From: Myripristis murdjan
Taxonomy: Eukaryota > Chordata > Actinopteri > Holocentriformes > Holocentridae
Assembly (NCBI RefSeq): GCF_902150065.1
Contig: NC_043990.1
Location: 10,073,240 to 10,137,239, forward strand
DNA length: 64,000 nt
Direction: 5' to 3'
Part shown: in pieces, positions 41,100 through 58,103 of the stretch
Layout of the letters: every line of letters begins with the position of its first letter
Numbering within the stretch: the first letter of the stretch is position 1
Made by a program: the position numbers and the translations under genes
The notes under the pieces: generated by a model
The model's database searches: none
The model's input: only the letters and a program-made list of their open reading frames with translations
Told to the model about the DNA's origin: nothing

Positions 41100-41560
41100 A
41101 GGTGTTTCTGTCCACATAAATCCTATTCCAGTCTCCATAATATAAAATATATCAGTACTGTCATAAAGAAAAACACCATTGTCTCTTAAGTTAATATGTA
41201 GGCTTACAATAACTTGATGTTTGAAATCCAGGAGCCCATGGGCAGTGTTTTTTTTTTTTTTTTTTTAGGTTTTATTTTAGCCTCTGAACAAAATTTGTCT
41301 TTATTTGTCTTTTTTTTTTTTTTTTTTTGCTGATTTTCAAAACATTTTTGAAAGTAATATATGGTATTAATTTAATTTATTAAATCATTTAATTATTTTT
41401 TACATTTTTGACGGTTGGTTTTCTTGTGATATAATTTCAAATATAGAATTATATTCATTATAATATCATTTTCTAGATTTTTTGGTAATTTTTAAAAAGA
41501 TAATTTTCAGGTCAGGAGTTTTCCCACAAGCATTGAAGCACAAGAAAGCAAAAGGGTTAA
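41100..41560. other. Trypsin-ddx6 spacer, AT-rich
   Basis: Contains two long T runs near 41248 and 41311 and ATAT/TTAAT-rich DNA. No gene is seen. Confidence 0.35.
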
Positions 41561-41569
41561 CGTCGTACT

Positions 41570-41801
41570 ACCAGCTGGCGGTAGAGGGCAGTAGAGCTGT
41601 GAGGCTTCGCACCTGGTAAACAGAAGAGGGACGGCGAGGAAGAGAAGACGAAGAGGAAGGCGACCATGTTGATTTAAAGGAAGAAGAAACACAATAGAGG
41701 CGATTTATTTCAAGCAAATCCTGATAATAACGTGAACTGCGGAGGCAGCAAACAATCAGCCGCAAACAGCGTACGACGTGTCAAACCATCGCGAAAATAA
41801 G
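41570..41801 (+). promoter_or_regulatory. ddx6: ddx6 promoter and non-coding exon 1
   Basis: A CpG-bearing stretch ends in GCGAAAATAAG followed by GTAGGT at 41802, a good donor for a 5' UTR exon. GGCGGTAGAGGGCAGTAG at 41577 resembles a CTCF core. The assignment to ddx6 rests on strand and position. Confidence 0.45.
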
Positions 41802-42623
41802 GTAGGTTTACGGCGCGTCCAAACACTTCACTTTCGATTAAAAAAACAGCCCGAGTGTTGTTAGCGAGCTAGCTAGCGCGCAGCTAACTTTAGCCCAGCC
41901 CGTGCTAGGCTAACGGCAGACGCATTATGTTGGCGATCGTGTTTATCGCGGCGTGTAACCTAAACACCACAAACAATGTCAACAAGCACAACGTGAATTT
42001 TATCAGCACCATTCATCCGCTAACTAACCCGAAAGTTTATGAAAATACGTCAAGCGTATGTTGCACTATTTTAGCAATTAGCTTGCTGAATGCTAACCGT
42101 GGCTTAACTCCGTACTTCTCACGAGACGCAACGTTGTAGACGATATCGCTATGCTAACTCTTCGCTTGGGGGATTAACTTCAGCAAATAGTTAAAATAAA
42201 AGGGTTAATTTACCAAGTTAACGCCGCTTGATGCTAATTGATGGGTATAATTTTGTAGACTAGTTTTGAAAAAGTGAGGGGAAAAAAACGGCAGCAAAAG
42301 TAAGTTGACGTCGGTTGAAAGGAAAGAGCTGGGCAGAAGTTCGTCCCAGCCAACTGAAGTTAACTCAGATAAAGTCTGTATTAATAGCCTGTTCTGACCG
42401 ACATGAAACGACTGATAATTGATGGTATTAGTTGACATTATGACAGTTACGGTCAAAAGTCGAGGTTTTTAGACACTGGTAGTGGAAAATCACACCAACT
42501 TGGGCTCAGTCTAACACTTTGCAAGGTCACTTGTAGAGTTACTGTTAGCCAAGGCCTTAAACTTCACGAGGTTACGTTTGTTTTATAGTTCAGGACTGTA
42601 CAGTGTGGACGAAATGTCATACC

Positions 42624-43205
42624 AGGGTTGCCAGGTCGGTGAGACAAAAGCAGCCAAACAACAACTCAAAACCAGCCCAAAACCCGCCCAACCTGGTATA
42701 AAAAGGGCCCAAAAATCAGCCCAATACCAGAGCTCAAAATATGCCCATAAAATTCCATATATGTTGCTTTTAAAGTCCAACAGCATTGCTATAATTGCAA
42801 AATGCACTATAATATCTGTAAAATAACACCGTAAACATTAAAGGCAATTTCACGAAACAGTTCTTTCACCTATTTAATTTACAGTATATCAGAACTTAAA
42901 ATATAATATGGGATACCTTACTTCAGCTGAGTGGTGCTGATGATGTGATTGGTCATGTGCTGAGTGGCCTCACACAGCATTGGCATATTATTTGTCTGTG
43001 GAGCGTGTGACATATGTGGATAGTTTATATGCTGTTCTGGCCTGGAGTCAGTTTGACAGGATTTTGGTATAAACATTGGTCATTCAAAATATGAATCTTT
43101 ATTCATGTCTGCCCAAGCCCAACCCGCAGACAAAATTTGTTACCCGCGGCGACACTTAAAAAGTAGCCCAATTTGGCGGAAAAACGGCGGACTTGGCAAC
43201 CGTGT
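42624..43205. mobile_element. hAT-like non-autonomous DNA transposon
   Basis: The termini AGGGTTGCCAGGTC and GACTTGGCAACCGTGT are inverted repeats, and the element is bordered on both sides by GTCATACC. An 8-bp target duplication is the hallmark of hAT elements. The interior is rich in CAGCCCAAAA and GCCCAA words and encodes no transposase. Confidence 0.75.
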
Positions 43206-43210
43206 GTCAT

Positions 43211-43465
43211 ACCGCGATATTTTTGCCATATCTCGATAGTGATACAATACACGATATGACTGTGGGATCAAAGTTGAAGTGTAGCAGCAGTTAAAATCAG
43301 GCATGCTTCAAAAAAAAAAAAAAACAGTGTAAAAATGCAGCTACTAAAGAGTATTTTATTGATCAGATCAGTCAGCATCTTAGGCTAACCTTAACCCTGA
43401 ACTCTGTCGTCCACACTTTTGCCTTTTGAGATATCAGTATTGTGTATCATGATATGAAAATATAC
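43211..43465. repeat. GATAT-rich repeat next to the hAT element
   Basis: ACCGCGATATTTTTGCC at the left and GATATCAGTATTGTGTATCA at the right resemble the GATAT family near 25.6 kb. The hAT element appears to have inserted at its left border. Confidence 0.4.
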
Positions 43466-43940
43466 TGACACATCAGTGAAAGATACATTGCAGTTTTGCC
43501 ATTTCTCTGTATGTATTTAATAAGAATGTATGCAAAAGTATTTTCTCTAAATTATAAATCCATTGTAAGTCAAAATGATCTCATTTATCCACACCAAACC
43601 TCTTGTAGTCCATTCTCCTATCTACAACCACTGATTTTATTTATTTCTGACAGTCTTGTAGGCCAGATGCACACATTTCAAGCTTAGTCCATAAGGAAAT
43701 AACACAATTTTAATATGCTGAGATCTTGCTTGTAGTGTACAAAGAGAGTAGGGATGAAATAGGCCGCAGTTTTGTGCATAACACGGTTCAAGTGGGACTG
43801 TTCAGCGACGGTCCAACGTAAAACAAATGTAACCTCAGTTCTGAGCTCTGGTGTTTGTTGGTGTTTGTATCATTAGCTGACGTGTTTGTTTCGTTTTCAC
43901 GCTGCTTACAAAACATTTCTGTTGCCCTCTTCCTGTTCAG

Positions 43941-44817
43941 GTGACAAGCTTCAGTACTTGGCTGACTTGGAGGAGCAAGCGGGTTGATCACGCCCACTCT
44001 CGTACACTTCACACACCGAGGCAGGCCTGTGATCTCAGGGCAGAGAAGGTCTAACACCTGCAGCGTAAAGGAAACACACACACACAGACACACACACACC
44101 CAGAGGACTCCGAGGGAGACTTAAAGCTGTTTTGCTTTGGACTATAGTACCCCTTGTATGGTTTTTTGCTTTTCAGGAAACTGCTCTTTCACATGTGGAG
44201 TGACGTGTTCTCACACAGTGGGAAAATAAATATTGAACATTACAGACTCTATGATTTTGGGGAATATTTGTGCAAAAGTTGGAAATCTTATTTTCACGGA
44301 CAAAGATACTGAGCATTTCTTATGAACTGGAAGCTAAAGCAAGAAGCATCGTTGGAATATAGCAAAGGAGAATTTTAACTATTGAACCAAGATTATATTG
44401 AAGAAGCTATTCCCCATGTTCAGATTGCCTTAGTTCTATTTCAGGACTTGAACTGCTTTGATACTTGTTCACATATAATTTTCTATATTGTGGGCAGGTA
44501 TATTTATGCACATGATTGCAAATTTCTCTTCATTTTGAAGAGCTCTTGTATAAAGACTTTTTTGTTGTTATTGTTCGTACGTCAGTCACTCTTGTTGAGG
44601 GGGACCGAACTGCACGTACGTGTGTATATGTAAATACTACAAATTGACTTCTGTTGTAAAGCTTTGGACTTAAAAAGGAGAGAGAATATTGTTTGTTAAT
44701 GCTTTATTAAACTTTTCTACTTTTGAAGAGAATTTTTAAAAACAAAAATCTAAGAGGCAAAAATTTAAACCTTGAAGAAAAAAAAACTCAAAAAAACTCA
44801 AAAAAACAAAGAAGAAA
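43941..44817 (+). other. ddx6: ddx6 5' UTR of the first coding exon
   Basis: A CTCTTCCTGTTCAG acceptor at 43940 could open an exon that runs on into the coding start. The leader would be about 880 nt with several upstream ATGs and an 83-codon ORF at 44382 that is not conserved in any family known to me. Another intron inside this stretch cannot be excluded. Confidence 0.35.
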
Positions 44818-50024
<5,207 letters not shown>

Positions 50025-50029
50025 AACAG

Positions 50030-50131
50030 GTGAGAATAAACGGCTGAGTAACGTCAGCATGCTCGTAGCTTACATGGTGACTCAATTGTGTCAAGTAAGT
50101 CTTTCTAATCTCAGTTTTGTCTTCCATCCAG
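50030..50131 (+). other. ddx6: Probable intron in the ddx6 3' UTR
   Basis: ACAG/GTGAGA five bases after the stop codon and TCCATCCAG/GACAGT mark a 102 bp candidate intron. The junction is within 50 nt of the stop, so it should not trigger nonsense-mediated decay. Confidence 0.5.
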
Positions 50132-53100
50132 GACAGTAGGACACACCAGGCTTTTGCACAAACATCAGCGCTTGCACACAGGCTTCAGGCAACTCTTCAG
50201 CTTCACATTTCACAACCTCAGTTAATTTCAGAGCCTGTCAAATGGATGTAAAGGCTGTTTATTTTTAAGCATTTCTTAGGCTTTTCCTCAATGAGCTGCC
50301 TACTGTTCTTTTCTTTTTTTTTTTTTTTAAATCAGTTGAGAAACCATTGAACCATATTGTTTTGCACCAAACTTGAATTGGCCCATGCATCTTGTATTTG
50401 AGCCTACTTGTCACAGTCCCTCCTTCCTAAAATGTATTTTTGTTAAAGCAATGCTATTTATGCAGCAGTGCAAATGGTTATCAAAGCTGTTTTGAACCCG
50501 TATAAAACCTTGTCCTTCGAAACTATTTTCATTGCCAGCAGAAAGGTCGGTCTCTTCGTAATGTTACAGTGGTGCACTTAACACCAGCCGTCGTCCTGTC
50601 CACTTAAACTGCTGTCGTCACTTAAGTGCCTTACTTACTCCTGTGTGCACCCATCCATTCATAACCTGCTGTCTTCTGTCATGCAGCAGAGTACGAGCAC
50701 AAACAAAGTGAGTTATACGGTAACCCGAATTTATTTAGACATTCGTTATGCAAGGAACAAAACGTTGCTCACCGTCCTGCTGGGACATGCAGAAACATGG
50801 CTCAAACTCCTTGAACACCATCCTGAATGTGAATGTTGCAATAAAAAGGGCAGCTTTATTTAAACACTGCGTGACTGTTTTCCCTTTCACTATGAATTCC
50901 ATACGTGCAGAGACGGCCTAAAGGCTTTAGGTCCCTTACTGATAATACGGATGGTAGCCCACAACCGAACGAACGGGGTGGGAAATTAACACCAGCCACA
51001 TGCTGGATAATTACGGCTGTCACTTGATGAGTTAATCTACTGAACCAGCCGTTTTTAGCCTGTAGCCAGACGCCATCGTGACGTTCTTTTTCCATTTAAA
51101 AACAAAAATTATTTGGCTGTTGATTATTGTAATCCATCAGCACTGTGGTCGGTGATGAAAATTGGTTTCCTGTCCTGCATCTGAAACTGGTTCACAACAG
51201 TTTTGATCAGCTACTAGGGCTCGTCAATAAACTTGATGCACAGAACTGATCAGTTTTGTATCGATGGTCATCACAGGCTCAGTTAGATGAGACGCAGAGC
51301 TGCTGAACATGGTGGATGGATGGCCTCTGTCGGGTGGTTGGTGCAAAACAATGGTTTGACTTTTTTTTTTTTTTCCCCACCCCATCTTTAGGTTTGTCAA
51401 AACAATATTGTGAAAATATACAGTGGAGTTGATTTAAATATGCATTTTGGAAGCCCTCCTAAGTTACAATTTCCTTGTTTTGCATTTTTCTTTTTAAGCC
51501 CCGTGCTGACCAGTTCAAGTCTGTGAATGTATTTGATGCCAGAGTACACTTTGCAGCCCAGTGGTTGAATGCCAAACTCTAAAGCATTTTTGAAACCTCT
51601 CACTTGCAAGTTTTGTACATATTTCTGCTGTTGGATTGAAATTTGCATCTCCAAAGTGTAAACTCTAAAGATTTAAAGAGATTTAAAAGGGGGAAAAATT
51701 TGCTCTCTGGCAGCCATGCTCTTTTGAAATTCTGGGTTTGAAACGGTTTCTCGAACCTTCGGGTCGTGAAAGTAGCTGAAACAAAAAAGGACCACATAAA
51801 CCCATGATTGTGCTAAAACCACGAAAATGCATTTTTTTTTCTGCAACAGCAGTAATATCTTCACAAGTGTGAGAGGTTTTTATTTATTTTTATTTTTTTT
51901 TATTATTTTCCCCCGGCACAGCTATGTTTTATTGTGAAAAACGTGAGGGAGTTTGTGAAGGGTGGGTTTTGTTTTGAAAGCAGACTTGTAGCATCTTTGA
52001 ACAGGCAGCTGTGACTCTTTGTGTGTGTGTATGTCCCCCCCTTAAAAAGCTTCACTAATGATAAAAGACAGAAAAAATATAGTATTTTTGCTTTTAAAAT
52101 TTTTATTTTTGACAATGCTTAAAGCAGGTCGGGGGGGGGGGGGCATTGTGAGGCTTTAGCACTGGGGTGAAGTTTGGGTGGGTTTGCATAAGCCAAGTCT
52201 TTAAAAAGGTGCTCTCAGGGCATCTTGAATCTTTCCTTCTCTCCGGTTCTTAAAAACTTCAGCACAACAGTGGAGCACAGCCCGTCGTTTTGATTGGAAA
52301 GTGAAGACGGCAAACAGTAAAATTCCTCCGAGCAGCTGTTTGCTTTGTGTTTTAAGTGCTGGAGAGAGCGCGGCGACACACAGGAGAGAGTTTTCTCGAA
52401 AGCGTTGAAGCACTGTGATCCTCCGGACGCCGTTCCACGTTCCCGCGATGGACGATCCGAGTGTTTGTGGTTTCGTTTTCGACGACGGCTCCCTCCAAAT
52501 TCCACTAGGGCAATCTTTATACGAGGTGTTCAGGATCATTTTGAGGAAACAAATTGTAAATGATTCATTGTTTACACAGCTCGTTTACAATTAACTAAAA
52601 AAAAAAAAAACAGAAAAAAGAATATTTGCTTCATAACGGTGGAGGTAGAATTTTGTTTCCCTCTTTTTTTAAAATAGATTTTTCAGGATTTACATTGAAG
52701 CAAAACCAAAAAAGCGGAATGTTGTGTGAGAGACACTGGGTGTGTGAGTGATGAGTGTGTGTGAGTGTGAGAGTGTGTGAGCGAGAGAGCGAGACATCTG
52801 TATGAATAAGGTGTGTGTGTGAGAGGATGAGCTGTGTGTTGATGGCTGTGACTTAAAAAAGACGTTTACATGCAGCTTCATGTTTAAGTTTCCATCTTAT
52901 TCCAGCTGATGTCATTGGATTGGAATGAAAAGGCGTTTCTTGGAGTTTCTGTCGGGTTTTAGGCGGCTGGACGTCCGGCTGACATGTTTCAGGGCCATAA
53001 ACACAGAGTGAGAGGGAATCTGTCCTGTCAGCAGGTTGAAGCTGCATGTAGGCGTGTAAAAGGTGTATGTCGGCTTTCTGTTGTGCTCACACGCACAGAA

Positions 53101-53418
53101 TTTGTCGTGTTCATGTTGGCGACATACAACGTCTTAAATATCTGTGTGTGTGTGTGTGTGTGTCCATGTGTCAGGGATGGCGATTTTATTTATTTTGTTG
53201 TTGTTGTTTTTTTTTTTTTTTCCATACCCTATTTGAGGAGCAAGAGGGTAGTGACATAAATCTGATTTTTTTTTTTTTTTTTATCCCTGGGAAATTTCCA
53301 CTTTCCCTTTTCTTTTCCATGTTTTGTTTTTCCCGATCCACATCCCTGATTTACATAATCTCCTCTGTGAACCAGCAGGAAAACAACAGTGTCACGTCTG
53401 AACCATCAAGACTTGATG

Positions 53419-53461
<43 letters not shown>

Positions 53462-54880
53462 AATAATAATAATAATAGTATTATTAATTGATCAGGCTTT
53501 CAACTGTCTGGATTTCCAAAAAAAAATAAAGGAACTGTTATGAGCAATTAGTCATAATAAGTTTAAGCCTATTTCCAACTTTTGTCAAAGTTTGGCTCCT
53601 AAAACCCTCCACCGTTTCAGACTCTGTATTGCTCAGACAGATTTCTCAGATTTCAACAGAAAATGCATCGATCCATCGCTCTGTCCCTGTCTGGTTTCTG
53701 ATGCTCCGGTCACAGAGGAGGCCGCGTGTGTGAAGTGAATGTTGAGTTTGTCAAAATGTCTTCTGTCTCAATGTGTGCACTCTGAACTGTGGAGTCAGGC
53801 GTGCTGATGGGGGGGTGGGGGGTGGGATGTCGTCATAAACCAGTTTGGGGTAACTTATTCAAAAAAATTCAAAAAAAATATTTTGTAATAGCAGCAGCTA
53901 AAGGGTTTGGATTTGGGATACGAAGTAGAAATTGCTGCTTGAATTGAAATTTGGCACATTGTTAATCGGCGGAAATGATAAATAAATGCACACCCCCCAC
54001 GTGAAATTGTATTAAAGGCTGAATCGTCCCGAATATTTCTTCGGTGCATCGTGAAATTTAATTGGAGCTCTATTTGTGCTGCACTAATAAATAAATAAAT
54101 ACAGATACGATCATGCTCTCAGACGATTTCAGCCAAATTTAATGAGAAACTCGGTAACAAAATAGTCCGGTATGCTGGGGAGAGAGTTACAGCAGTGTTT
54201 TTTTTTCCTGCCATACGGATGGAAAACAGTGGCTATGAGTGTAAATTGGCTGTCAAAATTTTTTTACTTCCAGAAAAACCCCTCCCCTCATCCCTGGAAA
54301 ACAACTTAAGTATTCTCTTTATTTCAAAATGTTCTCCTGCAGTCACAAAACAAGACGTTTGAGGTCATTTTAGAGTTCAGTTGTTCTGTATCTTCTGTAG
54401 TTTTTGTACCTTAGCGGCTAAATCCCCCCCTTTCCTAATCCAGTGTTCAGCCCCGAGTCGACTCAAGGTACAAAATCACAGACTTTTTTTTTTTTATTAT
54501 TATTATTTGGAAGAATTACATCAGCCTAAAACCTCATCTGTGTTCACGTAGTCGGTAAATGTTTCTTTCTGTTTTTTCAGTGTCCAGTAGTTCTCTTTGC
54601 CATGTAGGTCATTAGGTTAAAAAAAAAAAAGAGAAAGAAAGAAAGGGAAAAAAGTAACATGTCTGATTGGCTTGGCATTGCAACAAATGGAAATGTCATT
54701 CGAAAATGTTAATGTTTTGTTAATGTTTGTCCCTTTTTAGTGTCCCTGTAAAATGCAGTGAAGAGGCAGGAGGTGTTTTCAGTGACTTGTGCTGATAACT
54801 CTGTCCTCTACTGCTCTGATAACATGGAAATAAACGCAGGGGTTATGAAACTGAATAAAACTGATCTGAAGATGACCTCG
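50132..54880 (+). other. ddx6: Long ddx6 3' UTR
   Basis: No other gene is visible over 4.7 kb, and the last AATAAA (54854-54859) is followed by GT-rich DNA, so this is read as one long 3' UTR, as is known for mammalian DDX6. It contains a Pumilio-type TGTACATA at 51614-51621, many T-rich runs, a G13 run near 52131, a (GT)n near 53145 and a TTA/TAA palindromic tract at 53420-53478. Earlier polyadenylation sites (for example AATAAA near 50839) are possible. Confidence 0.5.
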
Positions 54881-54999
54881 TCTGTGCTGTGTTTGTTTGC
54901 TTTTTTATCTTTACAGGCTTTAGCTGACTTGTGATTCAGGCCAATGAACAATCAAAGCATGTTGATTTTATAATTGATTGATCAATTGGAAAGGATGCA

Positions 55000-55100
55000 G
55001 GGTATCAGAATCAGAAACACTTTATTTATCACAAGGGAAAGGGGGCAGATTCTCAAATTATTGAAGTTGCACTATAAGAAATAGAAAAAGAAACAATCGA
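55000..55100 (+). mobile_element. LINE/SINE tail fragment
   Basis: ATCAGAATCAGAAACACTTT followed by ATTTATCACAAGGG resembles the ACTTTATTGATC-type tail common to fish non-LTR elements. Only a fragment is present. Confidence 0.4.
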
Positions 55101-55149
55101 AACACGTGCGCTAGAGAGCTGTTAATCATAAATCCTACACAATATTACA

Positions 55150-55850
55150 ATAGATACAGAAATATGAAATTGAGTAATGCAGTTCAATGCAACAGCTCTA
55201 CCATAAATTCTACCTTTTAACAAAGTTTATACTGTTCAGTTTATGTGGAGAATGTGTAAACTATAAATAAACTGAGGTTGTAGTTTGCGGAAATCTCGTA
55301 CTGGACTACATTATACTGAGAGGTGTTTCCGATTTTTTGTCCTCCTCATTCAATCCAATCCAATCCAATCCACTTTATTTATATAGCACAATTTAACAAA
55401 CACAAGGTTTTCCAAAGTGCTGCACAGCAAGATAAAACACCACAAAATAACACAACAAAAGCAGAATAAAAAGGTTAAAAAAAACACAGTAGGATAACAC
55501 GATAAAATAAGATAAGATCAATTAAAAATAAAATCAGATAAAGTAAATAATAATAATAATAATAAAATAAAACAAAATAGGATATAATAAATAAAATATA
55601 TTAAAATATTAAAATTAAAAATATTAAAATAAAATAAAATACTAAAATAAAAAATAAAATAAAGTAATAATACAATTATAATTTTAATAGAATAAAATAA
55701 TGTAAAATGCACTGCCCGCACAGCATAAAAGAAAAAAAAAAAATCATATACAATGAGGAGGGACAGAATCGTGGAAACACCTCTTAATAAAATGCAGTAT
55801 TATGAGCTCAAAGCCAAACATAGAGGTGAATGAACACCTCTGTTACTGTG
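55150..55850 (-). mobile_element. Repeat copy A, interrupted (inverted partner at 63.6 kb)
   Basis: Read on the minus strand, it matches 63625-63905 in order: AGAGGTGTTCATTCAC, CTATGTTTGGC, GAGCTCATA, AGAGGTGTTTCCAC, TCATTGTATATGA, CAGAAACACCTCTC-like words, CAAACTACAACCTCAGT, GTATAAACTTTGTTAAAAGG and GTTGCATTGAACTGC. A 400 bp insertion splits it, and about 25 bp present in the partner is missing here. Confidence 0.7.
55351..55748 (+). mobile_element. Element inserted into repeat copy A
   Basis: It begins with four CAATC-type units and ACTTTATTTATATAGCAC, then CCAAAGTGCTGCACAG, words typical of a fish non-LTR tail. The rest is A-rich with AATAAAAT units. It interrupts the palindromic centre of copy A, so it is the younger insertion. 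Confidence 0.5.
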
Positions 55851-56084
55851 ACAAAAGAAACCCTAAGCATTACAGGCAGCAGGAAAATGAACTTTATGGG
55901 GAAACAGTTGGATTGGACATTTGTTTTCCAGATAATTTTAAGCCCCTCGTGCTGCCATTTGACCTTGAAACCGTTTTTTTTCCTTTAAATTTTACTCGAT
56001 TGCGCTTCAACCAAACGACGCTGAAGTTCTGCGCCAATCGTGACCCTCAGAGCCCATCGCCCCGCCCCTCCTCGTGTGACTACG

Positions 56085-56347
56085 CTTCCATTAGCCAATT
56101 ATCTTTGAGTGGAGGCGTAGCCCGGGCGGTAAACCCCGCCTCCGACTCTTCAGCATGGCCGGACTTGCTGGCTGTAGATGAGACGATTGACAGGCGTTTC
56201 TGCCAACCACGCTCCAGAGTCGAGGACCTTTATCCAATCAACGCGTCGTTTAGTAAAAAAATAGGCGGGACTTAGCGTTAACGTGTCTTCTTCTATGGTT
56301 AGAACCCGGTGGCACTTCCGGCTGCATCGTCCTCTGGAAATCACGAC
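56085..56347 (+). promoter_or_regulatory. tomm40: tomm40 promoter and non-coding exon 1
   Basis: CCAAT motifs (AGCCAATTA near 56092, ATCCAATCA near 56233), GC-rich words and an ETS/GABP-type CACTTCCGGC at 56313 precede a good donor (CACGAC/GTGAGT at 56348). GABP sites are common in promoters of nuclear genes for mitochondrial proteins. The 5' UTR exon would splice to 58103. Confidence 0.5.
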
Positions 56348-56806
56348 GTGAGTACCATTAGCTAACATTAGCTCTGCATTTCTACCACGAGGCTTCATTG
56401 GCGCTAGATATTTACCGCATCCAATTTTCAGCAGCGGATTTAAGGCAGATTTGCTCTTTATTTCGGTTCATAGCGGCGGCGCTTTGTTTGTCGGGACGCT
56501 GTCAGGCACTTTAAATGCTCATTCAAACGCTAGCAAGCGAGCTAGCCGCCTGACGTTAGCCGCAGCTTGGCTAACGTTGGATAAGCAGCTCGCGAGCTAA
56601 CCAGGTTTCATTCAGAGCATCACGTGTAAGTTATGAACCAAATGAAAATCAACAAAGTGGCTGCCGTCATTTGAGTTTATCTTGTCTCGCTGTTTTAGCT
56701 GTTTGTTGTTTTTTTCCTAGCTGCTAGCTGCTTGTTTCAAATGAATGGGCTCGGCTAATCTGTGTGGCTCAGGCTGTCATTCATGCTGCGCTGCTGGTCA
56801 CTACAT

Positions 56807-57597
56807 ATATTAGTCCAGTCATTTTACAAAAAAAACCTAGGACAAATTGCAAGAGAAGCAAACTCAACTGATTTTGGATCCTCAGTTTGTCCTGAGTGAG
56901 GGAAAAAAAGTCCCAAGAAATCCCATTGGTGGAAAGTTTTGAAAATCACCTATTTATGACCACATATTACCAAAAAACACTGTTTTTAAAAACACAGGGG
57001 AAAGAGGTTCCAAATTTTACTTTCAGATATCACTGTAAAAATTCACAAGTTGATTACACACACAAAGACAAGAAAAAAAGTCAATTACAAGTTCTTTGAA
57101 TTATTCTGCCAGAAGAGACATTTAAACAGTGAATTAAAAGGTTACTATGTAACAGTGAATTAAAAGGTTACTATATACATAGTAACCTTTTAATTCACTG
57201 TTTAAATATGTGTTCTGGCATTTATTCCTTATATTCCTTATTAGCGCATATCAAATCAGATAATGTGTGATATGCATGTGTAAACAGAATAATTCAAAAA
57301 ACTTGTAATTGACTTTTTTTCTTGTCTTTGTGTGTGTAATCATCTTGTGAATTTTTATAGTGATATCTGAAAGTAAAATTATGAACCCCTTTCCCCTGTG
57401 TGTTAAAAACAGTGTTTTTTTGGTAATATGTGGTCATAAATAGGTGATTTTCAAAACTTTTCACCAATGCGATTTCCTGGGACTTTTTTTTCCCTCACTC
57501 AGGACAAACTGAGGATCCAAAATCAGTTGAGTTTGCTTCTCTTGCAATTTGTCCTAGGTTGACCCCAATTTTGGCCTAAAATTACTGGACTATATGG
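56807..57597. mobile_element. Large palindromic foldback element in tomm40 intron 1
   Basis: Outer ends TAGTCCAGT..TTTTA and TAAAATTACTGGACTA, then CCTAGGACAAATTGC with its exact complement, then long matching arms over about 330 bp each, meet near 57180. The left arm holds a tandem ACAGTGAATTAAAAGGTTAC pair and the right arm a 60 bp unmatched stretch. No coding capacity is seen. The outer TATA-like border suggests a TA target. Confidence 0.75.
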
Positions 57598-58103
57598 CCG
57601 ATTGTAGCTGTTGGAAGCAATGTTTGATTCACTGTTGATCTGAGTTTGAGGCACAATCACGTTACCAAGCTTCACGTCACTAAATGTTTGCCAGAAATCG
57701 CGAGAGAAAAGAGAAAAGCAGCCGGGTTTATGGAAACAAGCCCCAAACAGGCGACCTTACCTGACATTTATTTGGGATTTCATGAGCATCCTTTAAAAAA
57801 AAAAAAAAAAATTCTCTAACTTGTAATTTTACTCTAAAGAAGTTGGTCCAAACCAGCTGGCCATGAAGAATGAATGAATGAAAATGAAAATTAAGAAGTT
57901 GTCTATGACTATTACAAGCTGGCCAAGTAATTAAATCAATGCATGCAGAACAAAGATACATTGGTGGCCTTTAGTTTCTATGTAAAAGCCCAAAGTCGCT
58001 CATAATAAGCTGACTTGGCAACACTAGGTCTCACCCACATTATGCTTGTCTCAGCCACCAATCCACTGTCTGAATTTCTCCCTTATTTTTTTGCCCTCTC
58101 AGC

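Noticed and set aside
44382-44633. 83-codon ORF in the ddx6 leader as an independent gene
   Set aside because: No family resemblance and a position inside the probable 5' UTR. Kept only as an upstream ORF.
55802-56275. A 157-codon ORF upstream of tomm40
   Set aside because: Its beginning lies inside a dispersed repeat, the rest covers the CCAAT/GC-rich promoter, and the protein resembles no family.
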